A stretch of 8,447 bases of DNA from Dehalococcoidia bacterium (GCA_023228765.1 JALOAM010000137.1:1-8447); one strand, 5' to 3'; numbered from the stretch's first letter, positions 1 to 6,567 are shown. The notes: generated by a model not told the origin, from the sequence alone. A program made the numbers and translations.

Positions 1-1005
1 TGCGACGTGGTCGCCCACAACTTCACCCCGCGCGTCGTCCGCAAGTACGGGATCGACTTCGAGGGCGTCCGCGCCGTGAACCCTGACGTGATCTACGTCT
101 CCCTCACCGGCTTCGGTACGACCGGCCCGTGGGGCGAGCGCCCGCTGTTCGGCCCAGGCGCCGAGGCAGTCGGGGGCCACAACCTGCTCATCGGCGATCC
201 CGAGAGCTGGCCCGGCCGTCCCGGCACCGGCGTCTACGCGGACGACACCTGCGGCATGTACACGCTGATGGCGATCCTCGCCGCCCTCGATGAGCGCGCG
301 CGGACCGGTGAGGGCCAGCACATCGACATCTCGCTCTACGAGACGATGGTCGCGCACCTTGGCCCGGTGCTCGCGGAGCACTCGGCCGGCGCGGAAGCCC
401 GGCGTGTCGGGAACGACGATGCCCGCTACGCCCTGCACGGTGTCTTCAACGCCCGTGGCACCGACCGACATGTCGCCATCGCGGCGACCGCCGAACAACT
501 GGAGACCGTCGCGTCCGTCCTCGGCTGCCCCTCCGCCGAGGAGGACTGCGTCGCCACGGCGGTCGGCGACCTCGACGCGTTCGAGGCCGTCGACCGTCTG
601 CAGGCCGCCGGTATCGCGGCGAGCGTCGTCGCGGACGTCCGCGACCTGAGTACGGACGAGCAGCTCTGGGCCCGTGGCTTCTTCGAGATGCGCGAGGCGC
701 CCTCAGGTGGCATGCACCCGCACCAGAGCGCCGCATGGGGAGGACTCGCGGGGGCGCGAGTCGAGGATCCGCGCTTCGTGGGCGCGGACAACGATGACGT
801 GCTCCGAAGCGTCGCCGGGTTCACGGCGGAGGCGATCGCTCGCCTCGAAGCGGCGGGGGCGATCGGGACGGCTCGCGGGACGCTGGGCAGCCGTGGCGTC
901 GGCGACGCGGCGACCCGCATCGCACGAGGTGAGCTCTCACGCGTGGACGAACGACTGCCCGACTGGGCGAGCTTCGCGCCACCGGCTACGCCAGCGCCGC
1001 ACTAG
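1..1005 (+). CDS. Class III (CaiB/BaiF) CoA-transferase, 5'-truncated
   Basis: Probably moves coenzyme A between carboxylic acids in the cytoplasm through aspartyl-CoA anhydride chemistry, as in the formyl-CoA transferase/CaiB family; the acids are unknown. The reading frame is already open at base 1 (C-D-V-V-A-H-N-F), which matches the family's D-V-V-x-x-N-F segment some 90-100 residues from a normal N-terminus, so the true start lies upstream of the window. Family signatures follow: N-P-D-V-I-Y-V-S-L-T-G-F-G-x-x-G-P, then Y-A-D-D-T-C-G, where the first Asp (codon 241-243) aligns with the catalytic Asp169 of CaiB, then G-E-G-Q-H-I-D-I-S-L-Y-E. The visible part is 334 residues, which fits a protein of about 400-430. 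The downstream neighbour, 45 bases away on the same strand, is a second member of the family. A racemase of the same fold cannot be excluded. The family call is secure; the substrate is not known. Confidence 0.9.
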   Translation, partial: CDVVAHNFTPRVVRKYGIDFEGVRAVNPDVIYVSLTGFGTTGPWGERPLFGPGAEAVGGHNLLIGDPESWPGRPGTGVYADDTCGMYTLMAILAALDERARTGEGQHIDISLYETMVAHLGPVLAEHSAGAEARRVGNDDARYALHGVFNARGTDRHVAIAATAEQLETVASVLGCPSAEEDCVATAVGDLDAFEAVDRLQAAGIAASVVADVRDLSTDEQLWARGFFEMREAPSGGMHPHQSAAWGGLAGARVEDPRFVGADNDDVLRSVAGFTAEAIARLEAAGAIGTARGTLGSRGVGDAATRIARGELSRVDERLPDWASFAPPATPAPH

Positions 1006-1039
1006 GCGACCCCAACTCCCCCACGTCTAGCGCCCTGCC

Positions 1040-1043
1040 GGAG
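1040..1043 (+). promoter_or_regulatory. Shine-Dalgarno site of the second CoA-transferase, inside a small hairpin
   Basis: GGAG lies 7 bases before the ATG at 1051 and supports that start. The same four bases can pair with CTCC at 1047-1050 across a TAG loop, so the site could be partly masked. The stem is only 4 bp, so any effect is speculative. Confidence 0.55.
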
Positions 1044-1050
1044 TAGCTCC

Positions 1051-2184
1051 ATGACTCATCCCCGCCGCGTCCTCGAACTCTCGTCCTCGATCGCCGGTGC
1101 CTATGCGTCGCGCTTGCTCGGCGACCTCGGATGGGACGTGGTGATGGTCGAACCGTCCGAGGGCGATCCGCGCCGGCGGACTCCGTCACGATGGGGGACG
1201 GCTCACGGTGCCGCATTCGCTGCCATGAGCGCCGGGAAGCGGAGCGTGGTCGCCTCCGCGGAGGACATCGAACGCCTCGCTGCGCAGGCCGACGTGGTGG
1301 TGGGCGACTTCCGTGCGAGGCCGCTCGGGCAGATCGGTCTCGGCGTGGACGCCTTCGAGCGCCTCGCTCCCGGGCATGCAGTGGTCAGCGTCACGCCGTT
1401 CGGACTGACCGGTCCGAAGCGCGGGTGGGAGGCCTCGGATCTGACCGTCGAGGCTGCCAGCGGCCTCATGTTCCTGACCGGCGAGGCAGACCAGCCGCCT
1501 CAGCAGCTCGCCCCGTACCAGGCGGAGCTCACCGGAGGCGTGATGGCTGCCTCGGCGGCGCTGGCTGCCCTCCGGCTGGGCGAGGAGCACGAGGTCGCCC
1601 GCATCGACGTCTCGCTCCAGGAGGCGATGGCGACGCACACGTTCCAGGCGGTCGGCCCGTACGTGTACTACGGGGAGGTCGCCCGGCGGGAACAGCGGAT
1701 CAAGGCGGGGCTGCGGATGGTCCCGACGAGCGACGGGTACGTCTACTGCGCCCCCGGCGCCGTCAACTCGATGCGCATGGACGGGATCGCACAGTTGCTG
1801 GACGAACCCAGGCTCGCCGAAGAGCGCTTCCAGACCGCCGAGGGCCGGATGACGCATTGGGACGAGTTCATCGAGCTGTTCGTCCCGCCGTTCCGGCAGA
1901 AGACCGCGCAGGAGTGGTTCGAGGCAGCCGAGGCGCTACACATGACCTTCGCCCTCGTCCAGACGATCGAGGACCTCTTCGGATGCCCGCAGCTCGGCTC
2001 CCGCGACTTTCTCCGCGACGTGACGACGGAGGATGGCCGGACGCTCACCGTGCCGCTCCTGCCGTACATCACGAGCTCTCCGGAGGTACGCAACGCGTCG
2101 TCGCCGGTGCCCTCCGTGCCCGCGGTCGGCGAACACACCGCCGAGGTCCTCGGCGAGTGGTTGAGCGGCGCGACCGCCCGTTAG
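1051..2184 (+). CDS. Class III (CaiB/BaiF) CoA-transferase family protein with Glu at the catalytic position
   Basis: A full-length member of the CaiB/BaiF family (377 residues; typical members are 380-430). The N-terminus shows the family's opening: R-V-L-E-L-S-S-S-I-A-G-A-Y-A-S-R-L-L-G-D-L-G-W-D-V-V with V-E-P-x-x-G-D-P (residues about 6-40). V-S-V-T-P-F-G-L-T-G-P at 112-122 is the conserved S-x-x-G-x-x-G-P region. At the position of CaiB Asp169 this protein has Glu159 (Y-Q-A-E-L-T-G-G, codon 1525-1527). The ATG at 1051 is supported by GGAG 7 bases upstream and by the alignment of the N-terminus. It follows the first transferase by 45 bases and is probably co-transcribed with it. The Asp-to-Glu change may mean altered chemistry, or a non-catalytic partner of the first protein as in two-subunit transferases such as BbsEF; this is inference. 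The substrate is unknown. Confidence 0.9.
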   Translation: MTHPRRVLELSSSIAGAYASRLLGDLGWDVVMVEPSEGDPRRRTPSRWGTAHGAAFAAMSAGKRSVVASAEDIERLAAQADVVVGDFRARPLGQIGLGVDAFERLAPGHAVVSVTPFGLTGPKRGWEASDLTVEAASGLMFLTGEADQPPQQLAPYQAELTGGVMAASAALAALRLGEEHEVARIDVSLQEAMATHTFQAVGPYVYYGEVARREQRIKAGLRMVPTSDGYVYCAPGAVNSMRMDGIAQLLDEPRLAEERFQTAEGRMTHWDEFIELFVPPFRQKTAQEWFEAAEALHMTFALVQTIEDLFGCPQLGSRDFLRDVTTEDGRTLTVPLLPYITSSPEVRNASSPVPSVPAVGEHTAEVLGEWLSGATAR

Positions 2185-2190
2185 CGGGCG
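2175..2190 (+). repeat. Perfect hairpin spanning the CoA-transferase stop codon
   Basis: CGCCCG (2175-2180) pairs with CGGGCG (2185-2190) across the loop TTAG, which contains the stop codon TAG of the preceding gene. No T-run follows, so it is not a standard intrinsic terminator. It ends 9 bases before the first possible start of the LacI-type gene and could affect translation coupling or mRNA stability. Confidence 0.5.
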
Positions 2191-2199
2191 ATTACACGT

Positions 2200-3291
2200 A
2201 TGGTCAATGACATGGGTGGCAGGGACAGCGCATCGGCGCGCCGGGGTCGGCGGGCCTCTTCGGGGACGAAGCTGGCGGACGTCGCTCGCGAGGCGAGCGT
2301 CTCGATCGCCACGGCCTCGCGTGCGCTCAGCGGCGCTCCGGGCGTGTCGCCCGAGCAGCGGAAGCGCATCGTCGAGATTGCCGAGCGGCTCCAGTACGAG
2401 CACAACCCGATCGGGCGCAGCCTGCGCTCCGGAAAGACCCAGCTCATCGGCGTGTGGGTGGAGAGCATCGCGAACAACTCCTCCGCGCGCCTCGTCAGCG
2501 CGCTGACGGACGCGCTGCACCCGCACGGCTACGACATCCTGGTCACGGAGTACAGCGACGACGCCGCGGAGGACGCCAGCCGTATCCGAGCGCTGGCCCG
2601 GCGACGGCCGGACTACATGGTGGTCCTCCACCCGCCGAGGCCGGACGCATTCCGCGCCATCGCGGAGCGCGGCCAGGAGGTCATCATGATCGCGGGTGGC
2701 GCGCCGAGCGCGTGGCGCGGCCCGCTCATCTCGGTCGATTCCGTCCCCTCGCGCCGTGAGCTTGCAGCCCACCTGGTTGAGCTGGGGCACCAGAGGGCGC
2801 TTGTCCTGCTCCCCGCGCGGCGCATCGGCCGTCCCGGCTCCGATGTCCTCGCCCGCGTCGTGGAGCGCGACAAGGTGCCACTCGAGGTCGATCTCCAACC
2901 GTTCGCCGGGGAGGACCGAGGCGGCCCCGGGCTCAAGATCTCGGATGTCGTCGCCCTCGTGCGGTCCAAGCACGGTCCGACATTCCTCCACGTGAACGAG
3001 GCGCAGGCCCCCGCGCTCCTCAAGGGGCTCACCGCGGCCGGCCTCCGGATCCCAGACGATGTCTCCGTGATGAGCACGGGCGCGCCGCCGTGGGCGGAGA
3101 TCTATCGCCCCCCGTTGAGCGTCACCGACGTCGACTACTACCTCTGTGGGAAGCGCGCGGCCGAGCTCATCCTCGACCTCGTGCGCGGCGAGGCACCCCG
3201 CCGTCGCGTAGTGAAGGGCGCCTACGTCCGCCGCGACTCGGTCGGCCCCGCGCCCCGCAGGCGTCGCACGGCGTCGGCCGCGAGGCGATAG
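2200..3291 (+). CDS. LacI-family transcriptional regulator
   Basis: A DNA-binding repressor of the LacI/GalR family, probably ligand-responsive. Residues 24-46 form the LacI helix-turn-helix (K-L-A-D-V-A-R-E-A-x-V-S-I-A-T-A-S-R-A-L-S-G), followed by V-S-P-E-Q-R-x-R-I and the hinge helix N-P-I-G-R-S-L-R-S-G-K-T-x-L-I-G at 69-84. Residues from about 84 to 345 are the periplasmic-binding-protein-like effector domain, with L-V-E-L-G-H-Q-R-A near 192-200 and G-L-R-I-P-D-D-V-S-V at 281-290. The usual G-F-D-D after that motif is replaced by S-T-G-A, and the usual N-D is N-E (266-267). The tail is Arg-rich. Length (363) is slightly above the usual 330-350. ATG 2200 has no clear Shine-Dalgarno; ATG 2212, four codons on, is an equally possible start. 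The gene follows the CoA-transferases by 15 bases, so they are its likely targets, but no operator could be identified. Confidence 0.93.
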   Translation: MVNDMGGRDSASARRGRRASSGTKLADVAREASVSIATASRALSGAPGVSPEQRKRIVEIAERLQYEHNPIGRSLRSGKTQLIGVWVESIANNSSARLVSALTDALHPHGYDILVTEYSDDAAEDASRIRALARRRPDYMVVLHPPRPDAFRAIAERGQEVIMIAGGAPSAWRGPLISVDSVPSRRELAAHLVELGHQRALVLLPARRIGRPGSDVLARVVERDKVPLEVDLQPFAGEDRGGPGLKISDVVALVRSKHGPTFLHVNEAQAPALLKGLTAAGLRIPDDVSVMSTGAPPWAEIYRPPLSVTDVDYYLCGKRAAELILDLVRGEAPRRRVVKGAYVRRDSVGPAPRRRRTASAARR

Positions 3292-3356
3292 CGCGCCCCG
3301 GACGCCCTCGGCGCATGGTCTGCCGAGGATCAGCGGCACGCCGCGCGTGGGGCGCG
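3292..3356 (+). other. Possible three-armed RNA fold after the LacI-type gene
   Basis: CGCGCCCC (3292-3299) is complementary to GGGGCGCG (3349-3356). Inside it lie two more hairpins: CCTCGGC (3306-3312) with GCCGAGG (3322-3328) across 9 bases, and GCGG (3333-3336) with CCGC (3341-3344). Together they can form a three-way junction starting directly after the stop codon. The 7-bp hairpin may act as a terminator, but no T-run follows. High GC raises the odds of chance pairing. Confidence 0.3.
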
Positions 3357-3394
3357 GGTACAGTCCGACGAATCTCAGAAAATTCCTGGAGCCA

Positions 3395-3421
3395 TGTCGA
3401 TCCTGGCGGTCGCCGTTCGAC
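3395..3421 (+). promoter_or_regulatory. Putative ECF42 sigma-factor promoter
   Basis: A -35-like TGTCGA (3395-3400) and a -10-like CGAC (3418-3421) are separated by 17 bases. This agrees with the ECF42 promoter signature as I recall it (TGTCGA, then CG followed by A or T and C). It sits about 50 bases before the GTG of the DGPF gene, which is followed by the ECF42 sigma gene itself. An A/T-rich patch at about 3370-3386 lies just upstream. Transcription would start near 3427, leaving a leader of about 45 bases. Confidence 0.65.
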
Positions 3422-3461
3422 GTGACGGTAGAGGGGCGCTACCGGGTGCCTCGGGACGGAC

Positions 3462-3466
3462 AGGAG
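3462..3466 (+). promoter_or_regulatory. Shine-Dalgarno site that fixes the DGPF-protein start
   Basis: AGGAG lies 6 bases before GTG 3473. The frame is open further upstream, with an earlier possible start at 3347, but that would place the ECF42-type promoter inside the gene, and the extra residues do not belong to the family. Confidence 0.75.
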
Positions 3467-3472
3467 ACCAAC

Positions 3473-3913
3473 GTGAAGTACATGCTGATCATGCGCGCCA
3501 CCGACGAGGCCATCGAGGCATCGAAGGCCATGCCGTTCGAAGAGATCATCAATGCCATGGGCGCCTATAACGAGTCGATGATCAAGGCGGGCGTGCTGCT
3601 GGCCGGCGAGGGGTTGTCCGCGCCGGAGGAGGGCTTCGTCGTCGAGTTCGGCAAGGAGAAGCCGATCGTGACCGACGGCCCCTATGGCGAGACGCACGAG
3701 CTGTTCAACGGGTTCTGGATCATCGAGGCGGCCACGAAGGAAGAGGCGCTCGAGTGGGCCAGCCGGGCTCCCCTCGGCGCCGGCACGAAGCTCGAGGTGC
3801 GTCGCGTGACGGATGCGAGCGACTTCGCGGACTTCGCCGACAACGAGTACGTCCAGAAGGAGCCGGAGTGGCGCGAGCAGCAGGCCCAGCGAGCCCGCGA
3901 GGCGCAGGGGTAA
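3473..3913 (+). CDS. YCII-related / DGPF-domain protein
   Basis: A small cytoplasmic protein (146 residues) of the YCII-related group, which has a ferredoxin-like fold. The biochemical role of these proteins is not firmly established, but they are commonly encoded beside ECF42 sigma factors. The start M-K-Y-M-L-I-M-R matches the family's first strand. Residues 66-85 carry the signature V-T-D-G-P-Y-G-E-T-H-E-L-F-N-G-F-W-I-I; the family's namesake DGPF reads DGPY here (68-71). E-A-L-E-W-A-S-R-A-P (91-100) is the usual second helix. The C-terminus after about residue 112 is a charged extension (D-F-A-D-F-A-D, then Q/R/E-rich) that looks helical. Start GTG 3473 is chosen for AGGAG 6 bases upstream. 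The sigma-factor gene begins 46 bases after the stop, and both probably use the TGTCGA-type promoter at 3395. Confidence 0.92.
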   Translation: MKYMLIMRATDEAIEASKAMPFEEIINAMGAYNESMIKAGVLLAGEGLSAPEEGFVVEFGKEKPIVTDGPYGETHELFNGFWIIEAATKEEALEWASRAPLGAGTKLEVRRVTDASDFADFADNEYVQKEPEWREQQAQRAREAQG

Positions 3914-3948
3914 GCCCGCGACCACCGATCGAGGACGGCGCAAGCACC

Positions 3949-3953
3949 GGGAG
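3949..3953 (+). promoter_or_regulatory. Shine-Dalgarno site that fixes the ECF42 sigma-factor start
   Basis: GGGAG lies 6 bases before GTG 3960. The frame is open back to an ATG at 3813, inside the DGPF gene, but that extension is Arg/Ser-rich shadow sequence. Sigma region 2 begins soon after GTG 3960. Confidence 0.7.
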
Positions 3954-3959
3954 CGATGG

Positions 3960-5186
3960 GTGACTGACATCCGGCGCACGGTCGAGGCAGTCTGGCGCAT
4001 CGAGGGCGCTCGCGTGGTGGCGTCGCTCGCCCGGATGACGGGCGACGTCGGCCTCGCGGAGGACCTCGCGCAGGACGCTGTCGCTGATGCGCTTGTCCAG
4101 TGGGAGGAGTCAGGCGTGCCGCGGAACGCGGGCGCCTGGCTCACTGCTGTCGCCAAGCGCAAGGCGATCGATGGCTGGCGCCGGCAGGAACGCCTCGATC
4201 AACGCTATCGCGCGATGGCGTACGACCTGGAGCATGACACGCTCGAGACCGCCGAGGCGATCGACGACGACCTCCTCCGGCTGGTGTTCACGGCGTGCCA
4301 CCCGGTGCTGAACCGTGAGGCGCAGGTCGCGATGACCCTGCGGGTGGTCGGCGGCCTCACGAGCGAGGAGATCGCGCGGCTGTTCTTCGTCCCCGTGCCC
4401 ACGATGCAGCAGCGCATCGTGCGCGCGAAGAAGACCCTTGCGGCGGCGCGCGTGCCGTTCGAGGTGCCCGAGCCGAACGAGTGGCCGGAACGCCTCGGCG
4501 GCGTGCTCACCGTCGTCTATCTCATCTTCACGGAGGGCTACGCGGCGACCTCCGGAGAGCACTGGGTGCGGCAGGACCTCGCGGGTGAGGCGGTCCGGCT
4601 CGGTCGTATCCTCGCGGGCCTCATTCCCGAGGAGCCCGAGGTCCACGCGCTGGTAGCGCTGATGGAGTTCCAGGCGTCCCGGTTCGGCGCGCGTACGGCA
4701 CCGGACGGCCGCCCGATCCTGCTCGCCGACCAGGACCGCACGAAGTGGAACCGCGCCCAGATCATCCGCGGCGTCGAGGCCCTCGCGAAGGCGGACGCCC
4801 TCGGACGGGGGCGCGGCAACTACGCCTTGCAGGCCGCCATCGCCGAGTGCCACGCGGTCGCGCCGAGCGTCGAGGAGACCGACTGGGGCGGCATCGTGCT
4901 GCTCTACGAAGCGCTCGGGCAGATCGCGCCGAATCCCGTCGTGGAGCTCAACCGTGCCGTCGCCGTCTCGATGGCGAGCGGGCCAGCGGAAGCGCTCGAG
5001 ATCGTCGACCGGCTCGTGGAGGACGGCGCGCTCCGCAAGTCGTACCTCCTCCCCAGCGTGCGCGGCGAGCTCCTCGGACAGCTCGGACGCGTCGAGGAGG
5101 CGCGCGCCGAACTGACCGCCGCGGCTGCGCTCGCGGGGAATGAGCGCGTGCGCGAGGTGCTCCTCGGGAAGGCCGCCGCGCTCTGA
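3960..5186 (+). CDS. ECF42-group RNA polymerase sigma factor with C-terminal TPR-like extension
   Basis: An alternative sigma factor that should direct RNA polymerase to a small regulon including its own operon. Sigma-70 region 2 spans about residues 10-78 (R-M-T-G-D-V-G-L-A-E-D-L-A-Q-D-A-V-A-D-A-L, then W-L-T-A-V-A-K-R-K-A-I-D). Region 4 spans about 105-160 (F-T-A-C-H-P-V-L, then L-T-S-E-E-I-A-R-L-F-F-V-P-V-P-T-M-Q-Q-R-I-V-R-A-K). Residues about 170-408 are the extension typical of ECF42: V-Y-L-I-F-T-E-G-Y near 186-194, L-M-E-F-Q-A-S-R at 234-241, L-A-D-Q-D-R-x-K-W-N at 255-264, then Y-A-L-Q-A-A-I-A-E-C-H-A and P-V-V-E-L-N-R-A-V-A-V (326-336), and TPR-like helices. Length 408 is normal for the group. 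ECF42 factors generally lack a classical anti-sigma partner, and none is seen here; the extension is thought to affect activity. The DGPF gene directly upstream supports the assignment. Confidence 0.93.
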   Translation: MTDIRRTVEAVWRIEGARVVASLARMTGDVGLAEDLAQDAVADALVQWEESGVPRNAGAWLTAVAKRKAIDGWRRQERLDQRYRAMAYDLEHDTLETAEAIDDDLLRLVFTACHPVLNREAQVAMTLRVVGGLTSEEIARLFFVPVPTMQQRIVRAKKTLAAARVPFEVPEPNEWPERLGGVLTVVYLIFTEGYAATSGEHWVRQDLAGEAVRLGRILAGLIPEEPEVHALVALMEFQASRFGARTAPDGRPILLADQDRTKWNRAQIIRGVEALAKADALGRGRGNYALQAAIAECHAVAPSVEETDWGGIVLLYEALGQIAPNPVVELNRAVAVSMASGPAEALEIVDRLVEDGALRKSYLLPSVRGELLGQLGRVEEARAELTAAAALAGNERVREVLLGKAAAL

Positions 5187-5251
5187 CGGATCGGCGCCCC
5201 GGTCGCTACCGAGCAGGGCGCTGAAGCACCTCGTCGTTCTCGGGGTGGCGA

Positions 5252-5267
5252 ATATCTCTGCGGATAT
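5252..5267. repeat. A/T-rich inverted repeat before the acyl-CoA dehydrogenase gene
   Basis: ATATC (5252-5256) and GATAT (5263-5267) form a 5-6-5 dyad in the A/T-rich core of an otherwise GC-rich 145-base spacer. It could be an operator or part of the promoter of the acyl-CoA dehydrogenase gene. No convincing -35/-10 pair was found. Confidence 0.25.
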
Positions 5268-5320
5268 GACAGCCGTAATTGCCAGCGTCACGCCGAACCC
5301 GTTGGATTGGGGGCGGGTGA

Positions 5321-5326
5321 GGGAGG
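5321..5326 (+). promoter_or_regulatory. Shine-Dalgarno site that fixes the acyl-CoA dehydrogenase start
   Basis: GGGAGG lies 5 bases before ATG 5332. An in-frame ATG at 5266 would add 22 residues but has no comparable site and lies within the A/T-rich dyad. Confidence 0.7.
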
Positions 5327-5331
5327 TCACC

Positions 5332-6540
5332 ATGGACTGGCTCGACACGGCTGCGCAGGCGGGGTTTCGCGACGAGGTGCGATCGCTGATCCAGAGCGGG
5401 CTGCCGGAGCGCTATCGACGCTCAGGGTCCGTGAATCGCTGGCAGAGCGACCGTGCCTCCGAGGATCCCGAGGCCCGCTCGGCCGCCCTCGAGTGGTCGC
5501 GTGTCCTCGGCGAGAAGGGGTGGATCGCGCCGCACTGGCCCGTGGAGTACGGCGGCGCGGGGATGACCCCGATGGAGCAGTTCATCTTCAACGAGGAGAT
5601 GGCGAAGGCAGGCGCTCCGCTGGCCGCGAGCATCCATGGCGTCGCGATGATCGGCCCCACGCTCATCGTCCACGGGACGAAGGAGCAGCAGGAGGAGCAC
5701 CTCCCGAAGATCCTCACCGGCGAGGTGGTCTGGGCGCAGGGGTACTCGGAGCCGGGCGCGGGGTCCGACCTCGCGTCGCTCCAGCTCCGTGCCGTCCGCG
5801 ACGGTGACGAGTACGTGGTCAACGGGCAGAAGATCTGGACCTCCGGCGCGAACACCGCGGACTGGGTGTTCCTCCTCGCGCGGACGAACCCGGACGCCCC
5901 GAAGCATCGAGGCATCTCCTTCCTCGTCGCCGACCTCAAGACACCGGGGATCTCGGTGCGCCCGATCGTGAGCATGGGCTGGGGTGACGACCTGAACGAG
6001 ACGTTCTTCGAGGACGTGCACATCCCCGCCGGCAACCGTGTCGGCGAGGAGGACCGCGGCTGGTACGTCGGCATGACCCTGCTCGACTTCGAGCGCTCCG
6101 GCATCTCCAGCGCGGTCGGCACCCAGCGCGACATCGACCACCTCGTCGAGTACGCCACCGGCGAGGGACGCGCCGTCTCGCGGACGCACACGACCCCGAC
6201 GATCCGCGCCGAGATCGCCGACCGGGCGATCGAGTGCGAGGTGTCGTACCAGTTCTCGTTGCGCATCGTGTCGATCCAGAACGCCGGCCAGGTCCCGAAC
6301 CACGAGGCGTCCTGCGCCAAGCTGTTCAACTCGGAGCTGACGCAGCGCATCGCGCGGACGGGGACGAAGGTGTTCGGGCTCTACGCGAACCTCTGGGACA
6401 GCACGGACCCCCGGGCGCCGATGAACGCGCGGCACACGCACAGCTACGTGAACTCGATCCCGTCGACGATCGCGGGCGGATCCAGCGAGATCCAGCGCGG
6501 CATCATCGCGACTCGCGGACTTGGACTGCCTCGAGGGTGA
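5332..6540 (+). CDS. Acyl-CoA dehydrogenase (FadE-like)
   Basis: A flavoprotein that introduces a C2-C3 double bond into an acyl-CoA and passes electrons to electron-transfer flavoprotein; the acyl group is unknown. Residues 1-125 are the helical N-terminal domain with the typical G-W-I-A-P-H-W-P-V-E-Y-G-G-A-G (63-77). W-A-Q-G-Y-S-E-P-G-A-G-S-D-L-A-S-L (134-150) and the following V-N-G-Q-K-I-W-T-S-G (163-172) are the FAD/substrate signatures of the beta domain. Near the C-terminus I-A-G-G-S-S-E-I-Q-R (380-389) is the second signature; the position of the MCAD catalytic Glu is Ala381. Glu254 in L-L-D-F-E-R-S aligns with the helix-G Glu of isovaleryl-CoA dehydrogenase and is the likely base. 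Length 402 is typical. It stands 145 bases after the sigma gene and ends in strong hairpins, so it is probably a single-gene unit. Confidence 0.93.
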   Translation: MDWLDTAAQAGFRDEVRSLIQSGLPERYRRSGSVNRWQSDRASEDPEARSAALEWSRVLGEKGWIAPHWPVEYGGAGMTPMEQFIFNEEMAKAGAPLAASIHGVAMIGPTLIVHGTKEQQEEHLPKILTGEVVWAQGYSEPGAGSDLASLQLRAVRDGDEYVVNGQKIWTSGANTADWVFLLARTNPDAPKHRGISFLVADLKTPGISVRPIVSMGWGDDLNETFFEDVHIPAGNRVGEEDRGWYVGMTLLDFERSGISSAVGTQRDIDHLVEYATGEGRAVSRTHTTPTIRAEIADRAIECEVSYQFSLRIVSIQNAGQVPNHEASCAKLFNSELTQRIARTGTKVFGLYANLWDSTDPRAPMNARHTHSYVNSIPSTIAGGSSEIQRGIIATRGLGLPRG

Positions 6541-6567
6541 TCTAGCCCACCACCGTGCGAGGCATCG

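Noticed and set aside
1131..2210. Long open frame on the + strand (359 codons) in another frame of the CoA-transferase
   Set aside because: R/G/P-rich out-of-frame translation of a gene with strong family motifs.
1936..3339. Long open frame on the - strand (467 codons)
   Set aside because: It lies antisense to the LacI-type gene and the end of the second CoA-transferase, both with clear family motifs. Its translation is rich in R, H, D and G with no recognisable domain, as expected for the shadow of GC-rich genes.
3813..3959. N-terminal extension of the sigma factor from ATG 3813
   Set aside because: It overlaps the DGPF gene by about 100 bases and gives Arg/Ser-rich sequence; GTG 3960 has a good Shine-Dalgarno and fits the start of sigma region 2.
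5140..5331. N-terminal extensions of the acyl-CoA dehydrogenase from 5140 or 5266
   Set aside because: The family's N-terminus fits ATG 5332, which has GGGAGG 5 bases upstream. The earlier starts lack a comparable site, and the one at 5140 overlaps the sigma gene.
4110..5348. Long open frame on the - strand (412 codons)
   Set aside because: Antisense to the ECF42 sigma gene, R/D/H-rich, no motif and no Shine-Dalgarno.
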